DNA of 64,000 nt from Adenanthera pavonina (Eukaryota; Streptophyta; Magnoliopsida; Fabales; Fabaceae). Both the position numbers and the translations under genes were made by a program. Location: positions 18,726,501 through 18,790,500 of the forward strand of contig JAIVEN010000012.1 of NCBI GenBank assembly GCA_026686845.1. Reading direction: 5' to 3'. The notes beneath the pieces were generated by a model. It was given only the letters and a program-made list of their open reading frames with translations, was not told the origin of the DNA and did no database searches. Positions 11,948 to 21,342 of the stretch are shown one piece after another (within the stretch, counting starts at the first letter, position 1; each line of letters starts with the position of its first letter).

Positions 11948-11958
11948 CTATAAATACC
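11948..11958 (+). promoter_or_regulatory. LTR TATA box
   Basis: CTATAAATACC precedes a CCCTCCCATATCTTC stretch. The same core is present in reverse in the sister LTR near 26240-26250. Conservation in both copies supports it as the LTR promoter. Confidence 0.6.
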
Positions 11959-12747
11959 CCTCCCATATCTTCATTTTAGCACATCACTAGTTGAGAGTGA
12001 GAGTTGGGAGTAAGTGAGAGAAAGAGAAAGCCGAGGGAGAGAAAGAGAGTGTAAGTGAAAGAGAAGGAAAAGAAAGAAATGTTAGCTTCAAGTAAAGAAC
12101 TTAAAAAATTCGAGAAAGAAGACAAGCTGCTTAGTTCAGGATACTTTTCGGTGGAGGTAGTATATTATTTATTTCATGCATTTCCTGTGAATTAATTATG
12201 GATGTTATGTGATATTATTGGATGAGTTGTTTCAATATAAATATTTTGAAATGCTATGGATGTCTAGTATTAAGAGGAAACTCTGTTGAGATTTTTATAG
12301 ATACATGAAATATGAGTTATTTGGTTATTTGCATAATTACCTGATTATGAGCATGATTTATATAAATGAATATATATACTACTGAGATTTCCCAAAATCT
12401 CACACCAAATGACTAACAATGTCAGGGCCAAGCACAAGTAAAGGCAAAGGCAAGGAAGTGGTGAACTAAGAGGAAGCAGGCTGGAAGATATTATTTTATA
12501 TTAGAATAAATATATTTAATTATGCTAATATGTTTTAGAACAATAGTCAGATAATTACAGTATGATTGGTTTGATTTTTATTAATTAAATTAAATTTTTA
12601 GTTAAGTTATTGTCTTTTGAGCAATCTAATTTTAAAAAGTTTAAAAGTTTAATTGTTCTAAGTTTTAAATTTTTTTCACTAGATATATAAAATATGATTA
12701 AAAACCTAGTAAGTTAAGGTGTTACATGATTTATTTAAACTCACCTT

Positions 12748-13293
12748 CTAGCTTGACATTTGGCAAAACAGGTCTAAACATCTTCTTATCACATCAACTT
12801 GCTCCAAAGAAGCTTTAGCAAAATGCATAAGGTCACTTGCAAAGAAAAAATGGGATAAAGGTGGCCCATCTTTGGTAAGTTGAATAGGCTTCCAGCTCCC
12901 TTGTTGGACTTCTTCCTGGATCAAATGAGCTAACTTCTCAATGCAAATAACAAAGAGATAAGGAAAAATAAGATCACCTTGCCTTATGCCACGCATAGGG
13001 GCAAATTCTTGAGTCTTACTTCCTTCCCATAGGATCTGCATCATAGGGGAGAAAACACACTGACGAATAACATCAATAAAAGGGGTAGGCAGATTAATTT
13101 CTTGAAGACATTTAATAATAAAATCCAACAGACTCTATCATAAGCTTTCTCAAGATCAATCTTTATAGCCATAGAGCTCTTTTTCTTCTTCATAGTCTTC
13201 ATGGAGTGAATGACTTCCTGAGCAATAATAATATTATCCGATCCCACTCTACCATGAACAAAGCCACACTGGTTGGAAGAGATAATATATTGA
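12748..13293 (-). pseudogene. LINE reverse transcriptase palm, inactive
   Basis: Frame one (13293-13130) reads QCGFVHGRVGSDNIIIAQEV, then the IDLEKAYDRV motif. After a frameshift near 13120, frame two reads MRGIRQGDLIFPYLFVICIE and LSHFFFASDLMHF, ending at a stop at 12748. Known: the catalytic box of this family is F-A-D-D. Here it is F-A-S-D, so one metal-binding aspartate is lost. The TAG stop lies six codons before the solo-LTR junction. Confidence 0.9.
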
Positions 13294-15081
13294 CCTCCTT
13301 AAAACTAAAAGTTACCTTACAAAGATATCTTATCTATTTTTTCAAATTTTCATTTCTATCCATCCCTTCATTAAACAGGCATTAAATCACCAAAATTAAC
13401 TATTTTTACCAAATTACCCATCATTAATATAAATATTTATTTAGTAATATTTTAAGACTTTTTTATTTTTTAACTTACTGTAATGTTGGATAAATTTTAA
13501 ATTTAATATTACTAAACATATTGTTTAGTCACTTTTACAAAACATAATTTTAAGGAAAACAATGATAAACGCGGAAATGTCAAATGTTAATGCCTCAAAT
13601 AGACATAATAATTCAAAAAGGTATCCTCACTTCAAAATTAGATAAGTGAGATTTCGAAGTCCTTTACTGCAATTTGCCGAATGTGAAAAATAATTGTATT
13701 AAAGCAATAGATGCATACAAAGATAAAAAATAAAAAGATAAAACCTAGCATAAACCATAAATGCTAACAAATAACTCCAAGAGCTGTAACTTGACATGGA
13801 AAGAGCCAGAGTTAGACTTGAACCTTTGCGTTTGTCTCGCTAATCAGTAAGAATTGATAATAAACTTCATAAAATCACTTAGACTTCATTTGAAATGAGA
13901 GGAAAATGGGAGAAGGGGTATACTAGGAGGAAAAAAAAGATGAATCTAGATAAAGGGTGTTTAGGTTCTCTCTTATTTTTTTTCTCAAAATTTTCTCTCC
14001 CCCTATTTTTTTGTAGGTTTAAATGTTTGTGATAATTATCACAGAGGTAAAATTGCTGGCAAAGGCTAGCTATGACTGAATTTGGATTTTGAGATATATA
14101 TGCTAGAGAAGCAAATGGTTTGATAGCCGGCGAGGAAATCGGATTGCTGTAAGAGCTGTGTTGATAAACGATTAGTGTTCATTCATGGCCATTTTTCTAC
14201 GATGACTGCATAGCCAGGTCGTGTTCTTGGATCGTGTAGCTCTTTCTCTATCTTCCTCACGCTTCCGTTTTTCCCGTTACCACTAAATCTTCCCCGCCTT
14301 TGCACGTGAAGTATAATTAATTAATTTTTAAAACTTGGTCCATTGCCGGCTCCACTCACTTCAATTTTGGTCCAAACACATTTATTTAAATATTATTATA
14401 CTTAATTACCTAAAATCAAATGAATTTACACACATATTAAGCTCCAAATCAGCGAAAGTTAAACAAGGTTTAAGTATGATTACGTACACTTTTAGGATTT
14501 ATAGATACATATATATATTTGATAGGATGGAAGAAAACAAAAGTATTAACAAGATTCGACACAATCAACAAATAACTAGGTCATTTAAACATATTATTTA
14601 AGATTTGATTCCTAACTATATGTATGGAAAAAAAATCTTGTTAAAAGAAGTAAAACCTACTTCGATGATCTCTAGCCTTGAAGGGATTATTCTTCAACTG
14701 TAAATTAGGGATACTTAAGGTATAGAAAAAAAGAAGAAAACATAAACTAATATTATTTTAAATTTTCTTTACTAATAAAAATATATTAAAATATTTATTA
14801 ATCTTTTATTTTCTTAAAAATATTTTCTACTTAATTTTTAAACTTACAAAATTGTAAATTAAATAATATCTTTCAATTGTGAAATAATATTACAACTAAT
14901 AAAATGATTGATTTATTAATTGAATAGAAGGACGTTTTAAAATTCAAAGATTATTGGAGTCGTTTTAATTTTGCTTCCCATGAATGCTTAATCATTCCAT
15001 TTGTTTTTCTTTAATAAAATCATGTTTTTCATACAGGATGGAAAGATGGTTGATAGTTGAATAGAATCATAAATGAAAGAA
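13294..15081. other. Intergenic; one fold-back repeat, otherwise unassigned
   Basis: This is mostly AT-rich. The segment 14060-14330 has a higher GC content (GATAGCCGGCGAGGAAATCG, then a CCCCGCCTTTGCACGTGAAG block with a CACGTG G-box) and looks like a decayed UTR or promoter. I find no open frame worth calling. Confidence 0.4.
13888..14022. mobile_element. Short fold-back MITE
   Basis: The arms CATTTGAAATGAGAGGAAAA and (right end read inward) CATTTAAACCTAC with GGGGGAGAGAAAA pair around a short loop. Similar fold-backs with GAGGAAAATAGG arms occur at 47510-47655 and, more decayed, at 49205-49390. Confidence 0.5.
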
Positions 15082-15186
15082 TCAGCCAAATAATTTAAAA
15101 TTCAGAATGTTGATGCCGACAGTGAAGGAGACAGGAGAGGGAATTTGCCTTGGTGAATAATAGTTGTGGCTATGGGTGTTAGACAT
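15082..15186 (-). pseudogene. Truncated gene copy: promoter plus N-terminal stub
   Basis: Seen: ATG at 15186 opens MSNTHSHNYYSPRQIPSPVS, nearly the same as the split copy at 50691. Homology stops near 15105, and the frame runs on for a few unrelated codons to TGA at 15082, giving a 34-residue frame. The leader and TATA box upstream are intact, and the conserved module lies close by at 15255-15284. It therefore has the best-preserved promoter arrangement together with a missing gene body. Whether the stub is transcribed is unknown. Confidence 0.7.
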
Positions 15187-15224
15187 ATTGTTTCTGTCAT
15201 GTTGAAGAGAAAGAGAAATGATTC

Positions 15225-15236
15225 CCTTTATTTATA
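15225..15236 (-). promoter_or_regulatory. TATA box of the truncated copy
   Basis: TATAAATAAAGG on the minus strand, 50 bp before the ATG, is identical to the boxes at 50644-50655 and 57129-57140. Confidence 0.65.
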
Positions 15237-15985
15237 TTGAAAAACACAGCGAAGTTAGATGCTAATGTCACTAATTTCGGCGCTAGGGAGCAAGCGACTC
15301 TTGGTCAACTAGGGGACTTAGCCAAAGGATTCCAATTCATTTTTTCAAGGTACCTCTCTTATTATATTAAAAGGCTAGCTAAGAAAGATTAAAAGAGAGT
15401 TGGAATGCATCGTTTCCTGCGCTTACTCCAATAGACAAAGAAAGGAGGGCAACTTAGCCGGTTTTCACTTCAGAAGGCCATTACCATGGTTTGATGGCTA
15501 CACTAGCCGAAATTACCATTAGTTCTCTTGTTATTTTAGTAATAAGAAAGTGGATGACATGTTAATGATAACGGATCTGATAAACTTTTCCTTTTTTGTG
15601 AATGATTATTTATACCTTCAATTATAAACATTTAATTAATCCTTGTTGACATATCAAATTCCTTAAAAAAATCAATTAAATTGTCAATAGATAGTCATCT
15701 ATATGTTAATATATATATATATATGAAAATTTAAGAATGTTTATTATTTTTTTTAAAAAAAATTATTTACATATTGTTAGATTTTCCATGTGAATTTAAC
15801 ATGCTTATTTATAAATTAAATTCAGAATTAATATATTAATTAATTATGATATAAGGTTTAAAGTCCAAATTATGGAATCCATATTTGTGCTGTGAGTTCC
15901 ACTGATAAATTCAAATGAGTATTTTGTTTATAAGCCCTTATGTAAACTGACTAGTGATTGATTATTCAGTTCATTAGGGTGTGTT
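15237..15985. repeat. Upstream flank duplicated at 18790-19405
   Basis: Shared landmarks in order are GATGCTAATGTCA, GACTCTTGGTCAA against GACTCATGCTTGGTCAA, TACCATGGTTTGATG, the block AAAGTGGATGACATGTTAAT, GATAGTCATCTATAT, and TTAGATTTTCCATGTG. The match ends at TTCATTAGGG (about 15980 and 19400). It belongs to the same gene-bearing duplication as the stub at 15082-15186 and the pseudogene at 17940-18422. Confidence 0.8.
15255..15284 (-). promoter_or_regulatory. Conserved upstream module
   Basis: Read on the minus strand, this is the GCGCCGAAATTAGTGACATT region followed by AGCATCTAAC. It is shared with 18816-18845, 20455-20490, 50579-50615 and 56196-56232. Here it lies only about 20-60 bp from the TATA box. 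Confidence 0.6.
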
Positions 15986-16950
15986 TAGGGCTTGTTTTGG
16001 ATGGCGGTGGCCACCTATGTGCTTCTTCCCCATAAAAAGTGGAACCAGGGAGAAAGCACTTATTGTAAGTGTCGCCACCCGAGCGGCAAAGAGCAACTTC
16101 TACTCCCCAGACGTCATGCCACTACCATTGATGTGTCACACTGAATACATACTCGGCAGAAATATTGGTAGTTTACTGTGAGTTAGTGGTTTGTTTCCTG
16201 AGCTATGAACTCCTCAACAACACATTCATGTTATAGAATAACGTACTGTGAGGACCAATCAGATGTAAATTCCTTCACATCTCACTCAATCGATGAAATA
16301 CATGATGACTCGCTTCCATCGCGTCTTCTTCCGGAACACCAAACACATATTCTTCGCAAAACCCAAAAAGATTTGGAAATTGTAGCAACCAAGGAGCAGA
16401 TGGATTTGGAAATGACGAACCAACAACGTGGTGAGGAAACAACCACGCCTCTGGTTGCTGAATGAATAACTCTGAAATCGCAAAATTCTTGCTCGTTTCA
16501 TTTATTTTCTTCAATTGTTATTGTGATTAGTTAATTTGGGAGGTTCGCTTCAAGTTCAGTTAATTCAATATCTTAATGGCAATACAACATATAACTTCCC
16601 TGTTTGGAATTCGGCCAAAAAAAAAGGCTTCACTGCTTGGGAGATTTGCTTCACGATTCCCTGCTTCAAGCTTTGTTTTGATGATGCCATAGCTTGCAAT
16701 TTCCACAAATCATTTGATGAAATTGATTGGTTATATGTTGATGAAGGTCACAATCCCCTGCTTCAAGCTTTGTTTTGATGGTGTTATAGCTTGCAATTTC
16801 CACAAATCATGTTATGAAATTGATTGGTTATATGTTGATGAAGGTCAGGATGTTGTTTGCTCTGCTATTTTTGTAGTTCTGTAATGGGTTTGCTGTTTCA
16901 AAAGGACAAACTAGAAAATTAAGAAAAAAAAAAATCACCGATGAAGGAGT
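15986..16950. other. Unassigned, coding-like composition
   Basis: This patch is less AT-rich. It has several short open frames, such as one of 86 codons at 16205-16465 that is polar and glutamate- and threonine-rich and ends GEETTTPLVAE. I recognise no domain. It begins exactly where homology to 19.4 kb stops, so it may be an inserted gene fragment or mobile element. No ends were found. Confidence 0.3.
16661..16854 (+). repeat. 97-bp tandem duplication
   Basis: CTGCTTCAAGCTTTGTTTTG starts at 16661 and again at 16758. The copies run through CTTGCAATTTCCACAAATCA to GTTGATGAAGGTCA with few differences (ATGATGCCATAGC against ATGGTGTTATAGC). Confidence 0.9.
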
Positions 16951-17620
16951 ATTGTTGTTTCCCAATTCCCATGTCCTTAAATTAACCATTTGAAAAACTT
17001 CAAATTTGCAGCTACCTTTGTTTCTTGCCACGTTTCAGTGAGGGAATCCATATTAATATAATGTACATTTCACCTGAAAGAATAATGGAGGAGTCACACA
17101 CTGCATTTTGACACACAGCCAGGAATTTGGAACCATTAGATTAAATGAACCACGCAGATGCGTCAGGAGATCAGAGGTATGCACAAAGAGTGTGGGGAGA
17201 GGATCTGGATCCATAATATCTACGTACGGAATCATCCATTTTATGGAATATGTGGGAATATAATATACATCTCGGGATCAATAGCTATCCGACCACTCTT
17301 GCCTATATATAGTCTTATATTCAACAACTAGATGGTGGTCCATGTAAATTGTTACTAAAGTAATAAATTGTATTATTTATAACCTGTGAATAATATGACT
17401 TCCTATGATCATTGAGCACTTAGTTCAACTAACAAAAGATTTACTAATTTAACTAGAAGTCTTAAACTCGAGTCCTGGAGAATTTGTCTCAACCCAAATA
17501 AATCTTCTAATTGAAGTAAATCGTATTTCACTTCAACTTAACAATAATACAATACATCCCATCTAGATTTTACCAGAAGGTAGATTGGTTAAAGTACACT
17601 AAATCAAGTTAATAAATGTT
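16951..17620. other. Intergenic, nothing recognised
   Basis: Mixed AT-rich sequence with no convincing frame, repeat border or RNA gene. Confidence 0.5.
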
Positions 17621-17791
17621 GGGGGAATCACATTTTGAGACCAACATGTAAAATTAATCACAAAGGAGAAATTTTGACTAAAGACCAATAATAAAAATTG
17701 GAAGACTGAGTTGCAAAATTGGAAAAAGAAGTAGTAAAAAATTCTGATCCGTAATTAATTTAGGATGTTGGTACTAAAATGTGATTCTCCC
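17621..17791. mobile_element. 171-bp MITE
   Basis: The left end GGGGGAATCACATTTTGAGA and the right end read inward, GGGAGAATCACATTTTAGTA, form a terminal inverted repeat of about 25 bp. The target duplication is unclear, so the superfamily is not assigned. Confidence 0.65.
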
Positions 17792-17939
17792 ATAAATTAT
17801 TATGAGGTAGGCTGTTTTGTTCTATCATTTGATGCGGATTTTATTCAGCTGAGGTACAATGATGAGTTTCACTATTATATCTTTGTCTAGCTAGCTATAC
17901 GATTATAGAGAATCTTGTTTGCCTAGTTGTTGAATATAT

Positions 17940-18422
17940 ATAATATTATAAAACGACAAGAGTGGTTGTATGGCTCTTGACGGGCACGTATATTGCCTCA
18001 TATTCCATAAAATCTGTCCACCACCAGGAGGATTTCACCCACTAATATTATACTTAAAAGAATAGACTATCATGCATGGAAGCTGCAGAATTTAAGATGT
18101 CAGCCAAAGATCGAGCCAGACGCAAACATGAGAAAGCCAAGTTGAGAAGGAAAACCAGGAAACATGTACTTAATTAGCTACAACAGTCAAGTAATATGCG
18201 AGTGAAAATGCCACAGAAGCCATGGAAACCAAAGGAAGAAGCTCAAACGGTGAGGGAATCATCCCTGAGATTCGTATCTGTAGGATGGGAATCATGGGAG
18301 TGAAGATGGAGTTGGAGGAAAAGGGCTCGCTCTTGGGAGAAATTGAACATACAGACATTAAAGGAGACAGGATAAGGAATTTGCCTTCGCGAATAAAAGC
18401 TGTGGCTACGGCTGTCAGACGT
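17940..18422 (-). pseudogene. Degenerate copy of the small membrane-protein gene, start codon lost
   Basis: Seen: the leader CTCTTCAACAAACGGAAAGA matches the intact copies, but the start codon reads ACG at 18422-18420. The N-terminus continues as SDSRSHSFYSRRQIPYPVSF. A frameshift near SQE moves the frame to one reading PFSSNSIFTPMIPILQIRIS and SPFELLPLVSMASVAFSLAY. A second frameshift after TVVAN gives a stop where intact copies read KYMFPGF. The tail RAIQPLLSFYN survives in another frame near 17955. With start loss and two frameshifts it is non-functional. A MITE sits in its promoter (18481-18786). Confidence 0.85.
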
Positions 18423-18480
18423 ATTCTTTCCGTTTGTTGAAGAGAAAAGGAGAGATCATTGTATTTATTTTTGTATATTA

Positions 18481-18786
18481 CTCCTTCTAATCTTTTTTAT
18501 AAGTGACTTCTAACTATTTGACGTAAATTAAGAAAGTTAGTTATCTTTTTAAAATTAAAAAAAAAATCAAATATTTTTTTACCTCTATTTAATATATTAA
18601 TACAATCCATATTAAATATTATTTGATCAATAAAAGTGTTTCTTTTATTCAAAAAATTTAATAACAATTTGTGAAAAAAAATAAATAATAAATATAAAAT
18701 AGAAAAAAATTTATTAAACATTATAAGGTCTTAAGGAGGGGCAGCAAAAATTTCTAGAAGGTCCTAATAAAAAGAATGGGAGGGAG
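18481..18786. mobile_element. Stowaway-like MITE in the promoter of the 18.4-kb copy
   Basis: The left end is CTCCTTCTAATCTTTTTTAT. The right end read inward is CTCCCTCCCATTCTTTTTAT. TA duplications lie at 18479-18480 and 18787-18788. Its 306 bp are inserted between the conserved module (18816-18845) and the decayed TATA region (about 18461-18472). Confidence 0.8.
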
Positions 18787-18789
18787 TAT

Positions 18790-19405
18790 TTTCGTGGGAG
18801 GGAAAACATTGCAAAGCTAGATGCTAATGTCATTAATTTCGGCCCAACGAAGAAGCGACTCATGCTTGGTCAAGGGCCACTAGCTACCATGGTTTGATGA
18901 CTGCATTAATTAGCCGAAATTATGGAAGATTAGTAACAAAACTTTTTAAACTTTAACCTCATCATTAATTCTTGTTATTTTAGTAATAAAAAAGTGGATG
19001 ACATGTTAATGATAACGGATTTTATAAAATGTTTCTTTTGTGTCAATAATCTTTTATATCTTCAATTATAAATATATAATTAATCCTTTGACATATCACA
19101 TGTTCCGTGAAAAAAAATTATTAACAATAGATAGTCATCTATGTAAATTTAAAAATGTTTATTACTTTTTTCTATAATAAAAAAATCATTTACTTATTGT
19201 TAGATTTTCCATGTGGACTTAACATGCTTATTTAATAAAATTCAGATTTAATATTAATTAATTATGATGCAAGGTTTTAAGTCCAATAATTATGGAATCC
19301 ATAGTGTGCTGAATTCCGCCAATAAGTTTAAATGAGTATTATATTTACAAGACCTTGCTGTGTGAACTGACTAATGATGAATAGTTCATTAGGGCGGGTT
19401 ACTTT
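18790..19405. repeat. Upstream flank, duplicate of 15237-15985
   Basis: It carries the conserved module on the minus strand at 18816-18845 and then the same landmarks as 15237-15985. Divergence is moderate, with many small indels. Confidence 0.8.
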
Positions 19406-20089
19406 TTTTTTTGGGGGCCACCATTAGGGTGGGTTACCCAAAGAGCCATTTCTATTCAATCCCTACTTTTGTGACCAGCATGCAAAATTCCCTGTGTATT
19501 ATTCAGCACAAGCTAGTTACGTTGTCATAATAAAACATTCGAGGATTAAATATAGATTAGCATGTGTGTGTATGTGTGTGAGTGCCTATGTAATATTCAG
19601 GTTCTGTTTGTTGATTCTGAGAAAGTGCTGATAATGTGGTTATCGAACTTGGAAATATTTTTTAAAAGTTTGATGTTTGTAACTAATTTTTTTTAAGAGA
19701 CATGAATTATTTAAAAATCTCTTATAATTAATATGGATTGGAAGGAGTATAAGTTAATTTAACTGATTTATCCAAATCAAAAAAGTTAGTTTAGGTTAGT
19801 TAGTTTTTTTTTTTATTTTCAACAATTATTAACATTTTTTAATATTATCCTCATTAAATTATATTCCCTTAAGAATTATATCTCTTAGTCCCTTTTCCCA
19901 TTATAAATATTTTAGGTAAAATTGAAAAAAAATAATTTAATACTCTTTGAATAATATAAAATTACTTATATTTCAAATAATAAAAAGACTTCCAAAATAA
20001 AGCCTTATATATAGAGGGATGGATGGAGTAATTTGTATTGTTATTTTAATTTTTTTTTTTGGTGACAATTGTTATTATAAATTTTTAAT
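19406..20089. other. Intergenic with Stowaway MITE remnants
   Basis: 19741-19752 (GGATTGGAAGGAGTA) and 20015-20032 (GGGATGGATGGAGTA) are right-type ends of Stowaway-like elements, and 19880-19915 resembles a left end. They are overlapping decayed copies whose borders cannot be set. Nothing else is seen. Confidence 0.4.
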
Positions 20090-20454
20090 CCTGAATGATG
20101 TTGTATGAACGACAATAAAACAAGCTAGTGAAGATATGCATGTCCCTTGTCTCGCGGAAGACATGGTTTACATGATGACGAAAATGCTAAAATTACACGT
20201 AATTTCGTCAACTCAACTGGGTCATATCTTTCATTATCAATTGGCTGATAAACAAAATAAAAAAGTTCATAAATCCATCATCCATCATTGACATGTCATC
20301 CTCTTATTACTAAAATAACAAGAGACATAATAATAATGATAATATTAAAGTTTAAAAAGATTTGTTAAAATGAATATCTTCCACAATTGCGGCGATTGTG
20401 GTTATCAGTCCGCGGTTCTAGTGGCGCCCTTGACCATCATTCGCTGGCTCGCTC

Positions 20455-20512
20455 GCGCCGAAATAAATGACGTTAACATCTGACTTCCCAGTGTTTTTCC
20501 TCCCACATACAC
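20455..20512 (+). promoter_or_regulatory. Conserved upstream module, unit A
   Basis: GCGCCGAAATAAATGACGTT followed by AACATCT, then CCCAGTG-TTTTTCCTCCCACATACAC. A TGACG core (bZIP-like) is seen. Units B and C have the same order. In A it lies about 375 bp from the TATA box because of the insert at 20513-20828. Confidence 0.6.
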
Positions 20513-20828
20513 GGTTGGGGGTGTCACCAACCACGGTCCTGTCTCTGTCAAGAAAATTTTGTTTTCTAACTTTACAAAAATTATAGATGATATAGTTTTA
20601 TTATATTTTATATCTTTTTTACTTATAATGTTTAATTGTATAAATGTAAAAATGTTACTTTTATTATATAATATTTAAATAAAATAAAAAATACAATTTT
20701 ATAATTGTATGATAATAAAAAATTATTTTATATTTCTAAACTCAAAAATATTAAAAAAATGACAGGACGGAGGCAGGATCTATCTTGCTAGTAGGAGACG
20801 ACAACAACACCCCCCCCCCCCCCCCAAA
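20513..20828. mobile_element. Insertion between module and TATA box, shared by units A and C
   Basis: Unit B reads directly from CCCACGTACAC into the TATA box. A and C carry about 316 bp or more at that point. The left end GGTTGGGGGTGTCACC is partly mirrored by the C-rich right end (a run of C then AAACA), and GGTCCTGTC and GACAGGAC form an inner inverted pair. Its type is not identified. A deletion in B is the alternative. Confidence 0.45.
20810..20825 (+). repeat. Poly(C) tract
   Basis: Sixteen consecutive C residues in an otherwise AT-rich region. The paralogous position in unit C is a GCCGCCGCCGCCCGGGCG-type segment. Confidence 0.9.
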
Positions 20829-20831
20829 CAG

Positions 20832-20842
20832 CATAAATAAGG
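20832..20842 (+). promoter_or_regulatory. TATA box of copy A, altered
   Basis: CATAAATAAGG stands where B, C and the 15.2-kb stub have TATAAATAAAGG. The first T has become C and one A is lost. It is 43 bp before the ATG. This may weaken transcription of an otherwise intact gene. Confidence 0.55.
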
Positions 20843-20874
20843 GGAATCGGGAATCATTCCTAAACATAAGCAAT

Positions 20875-21342
20875 ATGTCTAACACCCATTATTCACCAGG
20901 GCAAATTCCTTGTCCTGTCTCCTTCAATGTTTGCGTCTTCAACTTCCCCCAACAACCATCTTCCTCCAACAACTCCATCTTCGCTTCCATCATTCCCATT
21001 CTTCTCAATTTCCTCCAAATACAAAGCACAGGGACGAATCTCTCCCCATTTGAGCTTCATCCTGTGACTTCCACGGTTTCTGTCGGATGCTCGGTAGCCT
21101 ATTACTTCACTGCTGCAGCTAAGTACATGTTTCCTGGTTTTGCTTCTCAGCTTGGCTTACTCATGTCCGCGTTTGGCTCTTTGGCTGTTGCCATTTTGAT
21201 CTCTTTGATTCTGCAGCTTCCATGGTGGTCTGTGCTGTTCACTGTGATATTAGTGGGTGGAATCCTCTTCGTGATGGATAGATTTTATGGAATACGTCCC
21301 CAACCAAGAGCCATACAACCACTTTTGCCATTATATATATAA
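20875..21342 (+). CDS. Small putative membrane protein, copy A
   Basis: A 155-residue single-exon frame of unknown function. The start is set at the M of MSNTHYSPGQIP because copies at 35887, 50691 and 57172 begin at the same place and the TATA box lies 43 bp upstream. The frame is open for 30 codons further upstream, but that part is promoter DNA. Features: a polar N-terminus; a hydrophobic stretch with SIFASIIPILLNFLQIQ (about 33-49); the conserved SPFELHP; a weaker hydrophobic stretch ending KYMFPGFASQ; then two strong membrane segments (about 93-114 and 117-134) joined by LQLPWW; and a basic tail with RPQPRAIQPLLPLYI. Compared with copy C it lacks four residues (SNSF) near the N-terminus and keeps glycine in SAFGSL. 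The frame is intact, but the TATA box is altered. Expression is unproven. Confidence 0.6.
   Translation: MSNTHYSPGQIPCPVSFNVCVFNFPQQPSSSNNSIFASIIPILLNFLQIQSTGTNLSPFELHPVTSTVSVGCSVAYYFTAAAKYMFPGFASQLGLLMSAFGSLAVAILISLILQLPWWSVLFTVILVGGILFVMDRFYGIRPQPRAIQPLLPLYI

Larger units (their letters stand above)
11309..12726 (+). mobile_element. Solo LTR of a Ty3/gypsy-like element (family L1), inside the LINE
   Basis: It starts TGTAACATCC and ends GGTGTTACA. It is flanked by the exact 5-bp duplication TGATT (11304-11308, 12727-12731). Removing it with one TGATT restores the LINE frame across N-K-S | Q-V-F-F. Inside are a 64-bp tandem array, a TATA box, and a purine-rich GAGAGAAAGAGAG leader. There is no coding region and no second LTR, so it is a recombination-derived solo LTR. 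A sister copy lies at 25492-26618 in reverse. Confidence 0.9.
9640..13293 (-). mobile_element. 5'-truncated plant LINE (L1-type), interrupted by a solo LTR
   Basis: Seen on the minus strand in order: reverse transcriptase (13293-12748), the RT-distal region and zinc-binding RVT domain (11308-10468), and RNase H (10308-9733). A 1418-bp solo LTR lies between 11309 and 12726. Known: this order is the second ORF of plant L1-type LINEs. The 5' end stops inside RT, as usual for incomplete reverse transcription. Several frame breaks and a damaged catalytic motif make it inactive. Confidence 0.9.
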
